Origin: Chitinophagaceae bacterium | GTDB lineage: Bacteria; Bacteroidota; Bacteroidia; Chitinophagales; Chitinophagaceae | Length of the DNA: 21,170 bases | NCBI GenBank assembly: GCA_014379785.1 | Contig: JACMLD010000440.1 | Span: 1 to 21,170, forward strand | Reading direction: 5' to 3' | In this document: piece by piece, positions 1 through 6,420 of the stretch | Layout: the number at the start of each line of letters is the position of its first letter | Position numbering within the stretch: the stretch's first letter is position 1 | The notes under the pieces: model-generated | Seen by the model: the letters and a program-made list of their open reading frames with translations, nothing else | What the model was told of the DNA's origin: nothing | The model's database searches: none | Position numbers and translations under genes: made by a program

Positions 1-292
1 CGCTGATCAGGTAAAACTGTACGTACTCCATCAGCACCCCATTTACAACCGAGATAAGAAATACGATAAAAAACCATTTTTTCAGATATTCAAAACCCCG
101 ATTTCTGGTAAAAAGGTAATAGCACCAAAGTCCAACAAACCCTCCGAAAAGCACTACGTGCGCGATTTTATCCAGATTGGGGAGTTCAAATAGACCTACA
201 CCCGGAATTTTTGTCCCGGGTAAACAAAGTGCAATTTGAATGGCGATTGTCCAGCCGATGGCCGGAAGTGGATTCGAAAATATTTTTTTCAT
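1..292 (-). CDS. VanZ-like family membrane protein, 3' end cut by window edge
   Basis: The frame is open from an ATG at 292 to the window edge, giving 97 residues without a stop; the C-terminus lies outside. The family is recognised by the segment DKIAHVVLFGGFVGL (residues 41-55), which fits the VanZ-like signature Asp-Lys-x-x-His followed by a hydrophobic stretch with Phe, and by the later EYVQFYL (89-95), matching the family's Glu-x-x-Gln motif. Hydrophobic segments near residues 11-26, 43-60 and 72-88 suggest several membrane spans. VanZ-like proteins are small inner-membrane proteins; the namesake is linked to low-level teicoplanin resistance, but most members have no known function. The start lies 12 nt after the anti-sigma factor stop, so co-transcription with the sigma/anti-sigma pair is likely. 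From memory, vanZ-like genes often follow gcvH in Bacteroidota; here two genes lie between them. Confidence 0.8.
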   Translation of the reverse strand, partial: MKKIFSNPLPAIGWTIAIQIALCLPGTKIPGVGLFELPNLDKIAHVVLFGGFVGLWCYYLFTRNRGFEYLKKWFFIVFLISVVNGVLMEYVQFYLIS

Positions 293-304
293 TGACTGAC
301 TCGC

Positions 305-1096
305 TTAAATCTGTCCCATTACATACATGGCTTCCATGGTGGGACTTGGGCTTCCGCCTTTGTTTTCCAAAGTAATAGCAAAAGCCTGAGCTCTGGGAAT
401 ATTCTTCATTTTTACGAGCGAGTTTGCATCGTTCATATCAAAAACCCCGGCATCTACGGGTTTGCCATCAACCAGGGCCCAAAGCTGGTACTGTTTGTCC
501 TGAGAAGGAACGGGAAGGTTTTTTACGAGCAGGTATACGTCTTTGGTATTTGTATTCCAGTAAATATCAGCAAGTGCTGACGTGTCAATCTTCTGACCTT
601 TCATGGAAACATGTGCCATCACCGGGTCTTTGATCATCGACAAACTGGTTTGCATTGTGTTGTTTTCTTTCACAAGTCGTTGCTGGTCGTCCAGCAATGC
701 AGTCAGTCTTTCTGATGTATTAGTATAACGATTATAAAAGTAAAAATTCAGGATGGTGCTTCCGATGAGAAGGATCACCGACGCAGCCATCATGTATCTT
801 GTCCAGTTGCGCGGAACAACAGGAACAGCAGAGGCATTTTTTTCTCTCGGCATATTGATCACCTGTGCGGGAGGCTGCTTCAGTTCATTCCAGATCTGTT
901 GTTTGAGATGAGCAGGAGCTGGAACAGCATTGGCCATTGCCTGCTCTTCCAGAATGATTTCAAAAGCAGTTCTTGCTTCTTCCAGTTCGGGATGCTGAAG
1001 ACAGAGTTGTTCAAACTCTTTCCTCTCCTCCGGGCTGGCGAGGCCAAGGGTGTAGCTTTCAATGATTCCGCTCGATATGTAATCCTTTATATTCAC
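305..1096 (-). CDS. anti-sigma factor with RskA-type C-terminal domain
   Basis: This 263-residue protein probably holds the ECF sigma factor encoded just upstream in an inactive complex at the inner membrane. Residues 1-75 form a helical N-terminal sigma-binding region. It lacks the His-x3-Cys-x2-Cys zinc motif of ZAS anti-sigma factors (only C32 and H35 are near), so it is a zinc-free version. A single membrane span lies at about 101-121, followed by a probable coiled coil (125-155) and an RskA-like domain (about 165-258, with YLLVKNLP and YQLWALVDGKPVDAGVF) outside the cytoplasm. The start is GTG at 1096, overlapping the sigma stop codon as GTGA, a typical arrangement for translational coupling and fixed stoichiometry. 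The activating signal cannot be read from the sequence. Assignment to the RskA group is firm; the function follows from family and context. Confidence 0.87.
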   Translation of the reverse strand: MNIKDYISSGIIESYTLGLASPEERKEFEQLCLQHPELEEARTAFEIILEEQAMANAVPAPAHLKQQIWNELKQPPAQVINMPREKNASAVPVVPRNWTRYMMAASVILLIGSTILNFYFYNRYTNTSERLTALLDDQQRLVKENNTMQTSLSMIKDPVMAHVSMKGQKIDTSALADIYWNTNTKDVYLLVKNLPVPSQDKQYQLWALVDGKPVDAGVFDMNDANSLVKMKNIPRAQAFAITLENKGGSPSPTMEAMYVMGQI

Positions 1097-1638
1097 TTCA
1101 GATATGATCTCAATTGTGTTAATGCGCTTCTGATCCTTGTCTTCACTGTACCCAGTGGCAGCGATTCTATCGTTGCGATTTCCTCATGCGTGCATCCCTT
1201 AAAATAAGCCAGGTCTATCAAAGTCCGGTATTCCGCTTTTAGCTGCTGCACCGCCTTTCTCAGTCCAATGCCGTCCATTCTCATCTGTGCAGAAACTGCA
1301 TCAGTTGATAAATATACAGTGTCCGGGATTGGTTGATTTTTCAGGTTATTCTGATAGGCTTTTGATCTTATCGTGTCGATGGCGAGATTCCGCGCAACAT
1401 TCAGCATCCAGGTAAAAAGCCGTCCTTTACTGCTGTCGTAACTTTCAATCTTTCTCCAGATGTTTACAAAAACTTCCTGCAAAACATCATTTGCCTGTTC
1501 CTGCTGATTGATTATCTGAGAAACAATCGTATACAAAGCACCACTGTAGTTCTCGTACAAATAATTGAAAGCAGCTTCGTCTTTTGCTTTCAAAGATGAA
1601 ACGAGTTCCTGTTCGCTATATGTAACAGTGTTACTCAA
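1093..1638 (-). CDS. ECF-type RNA polymerase sigma factor
   Basis: This 181-residue sigma-70 family protein has region 2 at about residues 24-95 (AFNYLYENYSGALY, then DVLQEVFVNIWRKIESYD and FTWMLNVARNLAIDTIR, the -10 recognition and melting segment). Region 4 lies at about 125-178, with the helix-turn-helix THEEIATIESLPLGTVKTRIR. There is no region 1 or 3, as expected for the ECF class. The only usable start in the open frame is TTG at 1638: the frame is closed by TGA upstream and no ATG or GTG lies in between. A rare start codon implies low translation. The stop overlaps the anti-sigma GTG by 4 nt. The usual pairing predicts release of the sigma factor when the membrane anti-sigma factor is inactivated. 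Target genes are unknown, although vanZ directly downstream is probably co-transcribed. Confidence 0.9.
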   Translation of the reverse strand: MSNTVTYSEQELVSSLKAKDEAAFNYLYENYSGALYTIVSQIINQQEQANDVLQEVFVNIWRKIESYDSSKGRLFTWMLNVARNLAIDTIRSKAYQNNLKNQPIPDTVYLSTDAVSAQMRMDGIGLRKAVQQLKAEYRTLIDLAYFKGCTHEEIATIESLPLGTVKTRIRSALTQLRSYLK

Positions 1639-1694
1639 TTGGTTGGCGGTTTGTGGCGGACGATTTCATATACGGCAATTCGTTACGGGTGGAT

Positions 1695-2072
1695 TTAGCC
1701 AACAACAGACTGATATGCATCTTTGGTTAAAAGCGATTCAATATCTGCGAGATTGGAAACGGTCATTTTTATCATCCAGCCTTCACCGTATGGGTCGGTA
1801 TTAACGAGTTCAGGCTGATTCGCAAGCGCTGGATTTATTTCATTCACCGTTCCGGCTACAGGCAGAAAAAGGTCGCTCACGGTTTTCACCGCTTCTACTG
1901 TACCAAAGATAGCTTCCGCTTCAAGTGTCTTGCCTACAGTCTCAATTTCCACATAAACAATATCACCAAGTTCACCCTGAGCAAAGTCAGTGATGCCAAT
2001 GGTTGCGATATTGCCATCCATTTTGATCCACTCGTGATCCTTTGTGTAACGCAGATTATCTGGGAGGTTCAT
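1695..2072 (-). CDS. gcvH: glycine cleavage system H protein
   Basis: GcvH is the lipoylated shuttle protein of the glycine cleavage system. It carries the aminomethyl group from the P protein to the T protein and electrons to the L protein in the cytoplasm. The 125-residue length is typical. The N-terminal LRYTKDHEWIK is a family hallmark, and the lipoyl lysine is K63 in FGTVEAVKTVSDL. The ATG at 2072 is preferred because the frame upstream offers only a TTG, and because GcvH proteins start a few residues before the YTKDHEW motif. The other subunits (GcvP, GcvT, Lpd) are not in the window. The gene follows the cyclophilin gene by 58 nt on the same strand; a -7-like TAGTTTTG (2126-2133) overlaps that gene's stop codon and may give gcvH its own promoter, though this is weak evidence. 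Confidence 0.96.
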   Translation of the reverse strand: MNLPDNLRYTKDHEWIKMDGNIATIGITDFAQGELGDIVYVEIETVGKTLEAEAIFGTVEAVKTVSDLFLPVAGTVNEINPALANQPELVNTDPYGEGWMIKMTVSNLADIESLLTKDAYQSVVG

Positions 2073-2130
2073 GAATCTTCTTTTTAGGTGCTGCAATATA
2101 TTCCTATAAAACCAAAAGCAAAAATCAAAA

Positions 2131-2835
2131 CTACCGGCGTTTAATGAGTCTCATTTTTAATATCCTCACAGGTTCAACAGGCCTGTCGCCCGCTTGCCTG
2201 CCTGTAGTCGTCACATTTGCTATACTGTCAATGACCGGTAAACCTCTGATGACCTCGCCGAAAATGGTATAGTTCTGGTCAAGATGTGGTGCGCCTCCCA
2301 GTTCTTTGTACACCTGGCGGTGTGCGGGTGGCAACTTTCTCCCCTGGAGCCTGAAGGTTTCTACAGAATCCAGACCCGCTTCCGTAAATACCTTTCCCTG
2401 AACGATATAAAACTGGCTGCCACTGCTTGCCCGCTTTGGATTCACATCGTCACCGGTTCTGGCCGCAGCCACCATCCCTTTTTTATGGAAGAGGGTTGGC
2501 GTTATCTCTGCCGGAATGGTATAGGAGGGACCGCCACCGCCGAGACGCTGCGTATCCGAAGCCATTTTGCTGGATGGATCACCCGCCTGCACCATAAATG
2601 CCTTGATCACGCGGTGAAAAAGAATACTGTCGTAAAATTTTTGCGAAACCAGTTTCAAAAAGTTATTCCGGTGCAGGGGCGTTGAGTCGGAAAGCCGGAT
2701 CACCATTGAGCCCTTCGTGGTAACCAGCTCAACGTCTTTCTTCAGATCATTTTTGCGTAAGCCATCACCGATTTTTGGATTGCATGCCAGGAGCGCCAGC
2801 ATAGCCGTAAATACAAATCCGTAAATTTTTATCAT
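2131..2835 (-). CDS. lipoprotein cyclophilin-type peptidyl-prolyl cis-trans isomerase
   Basis: This 234-residue cyclophilin probably catalyses cis-trans isomerisation of X-Pro bonds in envelope proteins. The start at 2835 gives a lipoprotein signal peptide, with a hydrophobic core followed by the lipobox LLAC and C18 as the lipidated residue. The cyclophilin domain spans about 34-232: FHRVIKAFMVQAGDP (73-87) with catalytic R75, then SSGSQFYI (137-144) and LDQNYTIFGEVIRGL (185-199). An insertion between about 148 and 184 is common in Bacteroidota relatives, from memory. The ATG overlaps the upstream gene's stop as ATGA (2832-2835), so the two are translationally coupled. The frame stays open 36 codons further upstream, but that stretch only mirrors the neighbouring gene and would bury the signal peptide. 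Confidence 0.92.
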   Translation of the reverse strand: MIKIYGFVFTAMLALLACNPKIGDGLRKNDLKKDVELVTTKGSMVIRLSDSTPLHRNNFLKLVSQKFYDSILFHRVIKAFMVQAGDPSSKMASDTQRLGGGGPSYTIPAEITPTLFHKKGMVAAARTGDDVNPKRASSGSQFYIVQGKVFTEAGLDSVETFRLQGRKLPPAHRQVYKELGGAPHLDQNYTIFGEVIRGLPVIDSIANVTTTGRQAGDRPVEPVRILKMRLIKRR

Positions 2836-3179
2836 ACTGTTTCCTGTTGATCGAAATAAAGAAGTACATGGTCTTTCATAAAATTCTCCTGCTGTATCAT
2901 ATTCATGTCCGGTAAGGCTTTCAGCTGTTTGAAATGCGGCCATCCATCCTCATCCACCTCTTCTATTTCATAAAAGCCGCTCGGCATCAGCACGGTGCAA
3001 ACCGCCACATGCATCAGATCCTGCTTCTGCTCTTTGGTAAATTTTTCACGTATATCGCCCAGCTCCTGTATGCCAATCAGAAAGAGAATTGTTTCCATGT
3101 CGGGTTTCTTGTCGAAACGACCCATCAGCTTTTCCTCCAGCTTCCACCATCTTGCCTGCAAATCGTCATTAATGTTCAT
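2832..3179 (-). CDS. conserved hypothetical protein, 115 aa
   Basis: I do not recognise a named family. The 115-residue protein is soluble, without a signal peptide or membrane span. It is rich in acidic and aromatic residues, with WWKLEEKL near the N-terminus, METILFLIGIQELGD in the middle and EEVDEDGWPHF near residue 80. The pattern looks like a compact alpha/beta protein. The ATG at 3179 is preferred over a TTG-like extension to 3236, because the exact -7 box TATCTTTG (3184-3191) lies only 4 nt before it and the longer form would be encoded upstream of the transcript start. That spacing also means the mRNA may be leaderless. The stop overlaps the start of the cyclophilin gene, so the two form an operon, divergent from serS. 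Confidence 0.75.
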   Translation of the reverse strand: MNINDDLQARWWKLEEKLMGRFDKKPDMETILFLIGIQELGDIREKFTKEQKQDLMHVAVCTVLMPSGFYEIEEVDEDGWPHFKQLKALPDMNMIQQENFMKDHVLLYFDQQETV

Positions 3180-3183
3180 CCCG

Positions 3184-3191
3184 CAAAGATA
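3184..3191 (-). promoter_or_regulatory. -7 promoter box of the hypothetical-cyclophilin operon
   Basis: TATCTTTG on the minus strand matches the Bacteroidota -7 consensus TAnnTTTG exactly. It ends 4 nt before the ATG at 3179, which predicts a leaderless or nearly leaderless transcript. No TTTG was found at the usual spacing for a -33 element. Confidence 0.55.
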
Positions 3192-3208
3192 TAAGATGAT
3201 GACATGCT

Positions 3209-3216
3209 TATCTTTG
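3209..3216 (+). promoter_or_regulatory. -7 promoter box of serS
   Basis: TATCTTTG on the plus strand matches TAnnTTTG exactly and lies 18 nt before the serS ATG. With its minus-strand twin at 3184-3191 it forms an inverted repeat (GCAAAGATA...TATCTTTGC). No clear -33 element was seen. Confidence 0.6.
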
Positions 3217-3234
3217 CCAAAATCAGAAAAGAGC

Positions 3235-4497
3235 ATGCTGCAGGTAGCTTTTATAAAACAAAATACCGAACTGGTAAAGGAGAGGCTTGGCTTAAAAAAT
3301 TTTAAGCAGACGACGCTGGTTGACGAACTTATTCAATGGGATGACAAAAGAAAGCAGTATCAGTTTGAACTGGATGAATCGCTTGCAAAAATAAATGCTG
3401 CATCACGCGAGATTGGTCAGTTGATGGCAAAGGGAGAGAAAGAAAAAGCTGATGAGCTCAAGCAGCTGGTTGCCACGCTGAAAGCGGGACAGGACAATGT
3501 AAAGCTGTCTGAGGCCGAAAAAAATATCGAGACCATTCTTTATTTACTGCCCAATCTGCCATCAGACAGGGTGCCTCCGGGTAAAACGCCCGCGGACAAT
3601 GTTGTGGAAAGGGAAGGCGGACAAAAACCATCTCTGCCAGCAGGGTCAGTGCCACACTGGGATCTTGCAAAAAAGTACCAGCTAATCGATTTTGAACTGG
3701 GCAACAAGGTCACTGGCAGCGGTTTTCCGTTTTATATCAACAAGGGCGCAAAACTGCAGCGGGCGCTGATTCAGTATTTCCTCGATTATAATACCGCGGC
3801 CGGATATATTGAATACATGCCGCCGTTGATGGTCAACGAAGCATCGGCTTATGGTACCGGTCAGCTTCCCGACAAAGAAGGTCAGATGTATCATGCCACT
3901 GAAGATGATTTTTATCTTATTCCAACTGCTGAAGTACCGCTGACGAATATTTACAGAGATACGATTGTAAAAGAATCAGAGCTTCCGCTAAAAATGACTG
4001 CCTATACACCCTGTTTCCGCCGCGAGGCAGGCAGCTATGGGAAGGATGTGCGCGGACTAAACCGTCTTCATCAGTTTGACAAGGTAGAAATTGTGCAGCT
4101 GGTGAAAGCCGCAGGAAGCTATGAGGTGCTTGACACGATGGTGGAGCACGTAGAAAAACTCCTGATATCACTCGAATTGCCGTATCGCATACTTCGTCTC
4201 TGTGGGGGCGATATGGGTTTTGCATCGGCGCTCACCTATGACTTTGAAGTTTATAGCGCGGCACAGGAGAAATGGTTGGAGGTGAGTTCTGTTTCTAATT
4301 TCGAATCATATCAGACGAACAGGATGAAGGCGCGGTATAAGGACAGCAATGGGAAAACGCAGTTGCTGCACTCGCTGAACGGAAGCTCCCTGGCTCTTCC
4401 ACGAATTGTTGCCTGTCTTCTCGAAAATAATCAGCAGGCCGACAGGATCAATCTGCCTCCGGTATTGGAGAAGTATTTTGGTGCGGGATGGATATGA
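3235..4497 (+). CDS. serS: serine--tRNA ligase
   Basis: Seryl-tRNA synthetase charges tRNA(Ser), and tRNA(Sec) where present, with serine in an ATP-dependent reaction in the cytoplasm. The 420-residue length is typical of bacterial enzymes. Residues 1-105 form the long antiparallel coiled-coil arm that grips the tRNA variable loop; the class II catalytic domain follows. TAE (231-233) is the serine-recognition motif, FRREAGSYGKDVRGLNRLHQ (261-280) is motif 2, and LNGSSLALPR (381-390) is motif 3 with its invariant arginine R390. The ATG at 3235 gives the expected start (MLQVAFIKQN); the frame is open further upstream, but that part lies across the divergent promoter region. The gene stands alone on its strand and ends against a repeat-filled junction with convergent hemJ. 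Confidence 0.97.
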   Translation: MLQVAFIKQNTELVKERLGLKNFKQTTLVDELIQWDDKRKQYQFELDESLAKINAASREIGQLMAKGEKEKADELKQLVATLKAGQDNVKLSEAEKNIETILYLLPNLPSDRVPPGKTPADNVVEREGGQKPSLPAGSVPHWDLAKKYQLIDFELGNKVTGSGFPFYINKGAKLQRALIQYFLDYNTAAGYIEYMPPLMVNEASAYGTGQLPDKEGQMYHATEDDFYLIPTAEVPLTNIYRDTIVKESELPLKMTAYTPCFRREAGSYGKDVRGLNRLHQFDKVEIVQLVKAAGSYEVLDTMVEHVEKLLISLELPYRILRLCGGDMGFASALTYDFEVYSAAQEKWLEVSSVSNFESYQTNRMKARYKDSNGKTQLLHSLNGSSLALPRIVACLLENNQQADRINLPPVLEKYFGAGWI

Positions 4498-4516
4498 GGA
4501 TGTGTAGATGAGAGAG

Positions 4517-4547
4517 AATGTGAGGAATGTGGCGGAATGTGGCGCGG
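4517..4547. repeat. AATGTG array, short copy after serS
   Basis: Three AATGTG units start at 4517, 4526 and 4536 (spacing 9 and 10), ending in GGCGCGG. The same unit makes up both arms of the longer palindrome at 13471-13566. Here only one arm is present and it runs directly into the GTCAT element. The array begins about 20 nt after the serS stop. Confidence 0.65.
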
Positions 4548-4551
4548 TGCT

Positions 4552-4652
4552 GTCATGCCGAGCGCAGCCGAGGCATCCCCAGCCGACCGGAGTTGGGATC
4601 CATTGATAAATAGTGGGGGATTCCTCCACTCGCTGCGCTCGGTCGGAATGAC
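4552..4652. repeat. composite palindromic GTCAT...ATGAC element, copy 1
   Basis: This 101-bp element starts with GTCATGCCGAGCG and ends with GGTCGGAATGAC, so its ends are an imperfect inverted repeat. Inside are GAGGCATCCCC, the core GCCGACCGGAGT, and GGGGATTCCTCCAC. The copy at 19911-20010, read on the other strand, matches it block by block. The element ends at base 4652, immediately before the hemJ stop codon (4653-4655 on the minus strand). It fills the serS/hemJ junction together with the AATGTG array. The hairpin could act as a bidirectional transcription terminator or mRNA end stabiliser, but that is inference. Confidence 0.8.
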
Positions 4653-5174
4653 CTACTTCCGAACCATCTTATAAATCCGGATCGCGCTCATGAGTACAAC
4701 GATAAATAAGATCAGCCCGGCTATGCCCCAGACCACACTCAAAGCAGATTTCACTGTGGCAAGCATCACAATCGCGATAAGAAATATCGTAGCCACCTCG
4801 TTCCATATCCGCAAGTGCTGAGAAGTATATTTGAAAATTCCCGCAAGCTGCTGCCTCACGATCATATGCAGACTGAAATGATAGAGATACAAACCCGCTA
4901 CAAAACAGAGTTTGATCATCAGCCACTGCGGAAAGCTGTCGAGCATAAACCAGGTGGAACCACCGAATATCAACGTCAGCACAGCGGAAGGCCATGTGAT
5001 GCCAAACCACAATCTGCGGATCATGACGCTGAACTGCGCGCGCAGGGCGGTCTGTACCTCCTCTGATTTTTCGGCAGCCTCCGTATTATATATCAGCAGA
5101 CGTGGTAAATAAAACAGTCCTGCAAACCAGGTGACGATAAAAATAATATGCAGGGCTTTTATGTAGAGATACAT
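4653..5174 (-). CDS. hemJ: protoporphyrinogen IX oxidase HemJ (CopD-like membrane protein)
   Basis: HemJ oxidises protoporphyrinogen IX to protoporphyrin IX, the penultimate step of heme synthesis, in the inner membrane. It is unrelated to HemG and HemY. The 173-residue protein has about four membrane spans (near 5-24, 52-72, 84-105, 127-147) and a last hydrophobic segment at 148-165. Family marks are H9 in KALHIIFIVTWFAGLFYLPR, K88 in LMIKL, and the LRxWNE motif at 121-126. In Synechocystis the family binds heme b and is functionally coupled to coproporphyrinogen oxidase; the presence of hemF in the same cluster fits this. It follows hemH by 5 nt and is certainly in one operon with it. The TAG stop directly abuts a palindromic repeat. 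Many databases label this family only as CopD family or UPF0093. Confidence 0.92.
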   Translation of the reverse strand: MYLYIKALHIIFIVTWFAGLFYLPRLLIYNTEAAEKSEEVQTALRAQFSVMIRRLWFGITWPSAVLTLIFGGSTWFMLDSFPQWLMIKLCFVAGLYLYHFSLHMIVRQQLAGIFKYTSQHLRIWNEVATIFLIAIVMLATVKSALSVVWGIAGLILFIVVLMSAIRIYKMVRK

Positions 5175-5179
5175 TTATT

Positions 5180-6196
5180 TCATTTTACGCCCGACTTCAC
5201 CCAGCCGGTAATTGCACGGATCCATAGGGGATGAACATTCAGGCATGGTATCATGGTAAAAGCCTCTCCGCCTGCATGCATAAATGTCTCCTTTCCTTCT
5301 TCCGCAATTTCTTCGAGCGTCTCAAGGCAATCACTTACGAAAGCCGGGCAAAGAATCAACAGCTTTTTTATTCCTTCGCCAGGCATCTCCTGCAAACGAA
5401 TATCTGTAAAAGGCTGCAGCCATCCCTTGCCCAAACGAGATTGAAAAGAAATGCTGTACTTGTCTGCCGGAATATTTAACTGTTGAGCTACCAGCCGGGT
5501 GGTGGTTCTGATCTGATGACGGTAACAAAACTTATGAGCCGGTGAATCGACCTCGCAGCAATCGCCACTTGACAGGCAATGCTTTCCGGTAATATCACTT
5601 TTTCGTATATGCCTCTCCGGTATACCATGGTAGCTGAACAAAATATGATCATATTCCTGCGCCAGATAAGGACGGATATTTTCTGACAGTGCGTGTAAAA
5701 AATTTTCTTCTTTATAAAACGGTTCAACAAAACTCAGTTTGAAAGGATATTTTTTCTTTGCATAGATATCCTTGGCATATTCCACGGCAGTCTCATAGCT
5801 ACTCATGGCATAATGAGGATAGAGAGGAATAGCAATCACCTCTTCCAGGTTCGGAGCCCTTTTCATCAGTTCATCAAAAGCGGCTTCGGGTGTTGGATTT
5901 CCATAGCGCATCGCCAGGGCAACCGGCTCTTCTACTTCCTGCTGCAAGGCATACTGCAACGCGCGACTGAGAACGATCAGCGGAGAACCGTCTTTGGTCC
6001 AGATGGATTGATAAGCAGCAGCCGATTTTTTTACACGGAACGGAATAATGATGCCTTTAACCAGCAAAGCTCTTGCGATATAAGGGTAATCTATTACGCG
6101 GCCGTCCATCAGAAATTCATTGAGATATCGCTTCACATCAGACAACTCTGTAGAATCAGGTGATCCGAGATTCATTAAAACTATTCCCCTTTTCAT
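5180..6196 (-). CDS. hemH: ferrochelatase with a candidate internal [2Fe-2S] cysteine cluster
   Basis: HemH inserts Fe2+ into protoporphyrin IX to form heme. The 338-residue length is normal. The catalytic histidine is H190 in FSYHGIPERH, and the acidic partner is E292 in SDCLETLEEI. Four cysteines (C207, C213, C214, C224) lie in a segment just after the catalytic histidine, in the pattern C-x5-CC-x9-C; the E. coli enzyme has no such group. An internal cluster of this kind is known to bind [2Fe-2S] in one class of bacterial ferrochelatases (described for Bdellovibrio), so a cluster is likely but not proven here. The ATG at 6196 is chosen because the -7 box TACATTTG lies between it and the next start upstream (6244). 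The gene leads the hemH-hemJ operon, divergent from hemA. Confidence 0.95.
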   Translation of the reverse strand: MKRGIVLMNLGSPDSTELSDVKRYLNEFLMDGRVIDYPYIARALLVKGIIIPFRVKKSAAAYQSIWTKDGSPLIVLSRALQYALQQEVEEPVALAMRYGNPTPEAAFDELMKRAPNLEEVIAIPLYPHYAMSSYETAVEYAKDIYAKKKYPFKLSFVEPFYKEENFLHALSENIRPYLAQEYDHILFSYHGIPERHIRKSDITGKHCLSSGDCCEVDSPAHKFCYRHQIRTTTRLVAQQLNIPADKYSISFQSRLGKGWLQPFTDIRLQEMPGEGIKKLLILCPAFVSDCLETLEEIAEEGKETFMHAGGEAFTMIPCLNVHPLWIRAITGWVKSGVK

Positions 6197-6219
6197 ATAT
6201 CCGTACTGTTTGAATGTTG

Positions 6220-6227
6220 CAAATGTA
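6220..6227 (-). promoter_or_regulatory. -7 promoter box of hemH-hemJ
   Basis: TACATTTG on the minus strand matches TAnnTTTG exactly, 23 nt before the hemH ATG at 6196. No clear -33 TTTG was found at 19-21 nt. It supports the short hemH start. Confidence 0.5.
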
Positions 6228-6364
6228 ACCCCGCCTTTATGCATTTGTTCGGCGGCATAAAGAAATTATTCCGGATGTACTGACGAAAGCACTGAATGAA
6301 TTGCATGTCCACATTTTTGGTGATCAAAATCAGGAGAGAATATGACACTTAAATGACAGTATAA

Positions 6365-6396
6365 TTCGGCAGTTGGCAACCAGTGAGTTATTTTTG
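6365..6396 (+). promoter_or_regulatory. promoter of the hemA-hemL operon
   Basis: TATTTTTG (6389-6396) matches the Bacteroidota -7 consensus exactly. TTCG (6365-6368) is a one-mismatch -33 element with a 20-nt spacer. The transcript would start near 6401, downstream of the TTG at 6373 and about 20 nt before the ATG at 6421. This argues for the shorter HemA. Confidence 0.55.
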
Positions 6397-6420
6397 CGTA
6401 ATGTTTTTCAAGAAGTAGAA

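Noticed and set aside
6197..6244. Longer HemH starting at 6244
   Set aside because: The -7 box TACATTTG (6220-6227) lies between the two starts, and ferrochelatases begin near KRGIVLMNLGSP.
6228..6354. Open stretch that could be a gene remnant before hemA (about 38 codons after a TAA at 6226-6228)
   Set aside because: There is no start codon, an open run of this length is expected by chance, and I recognise no family.
6373..6420. Longer HemA starting at TTG 6373
   Set aside because: The exact -7 box lies inside this extension, and HemA homologues begin near the ATG at 6421.
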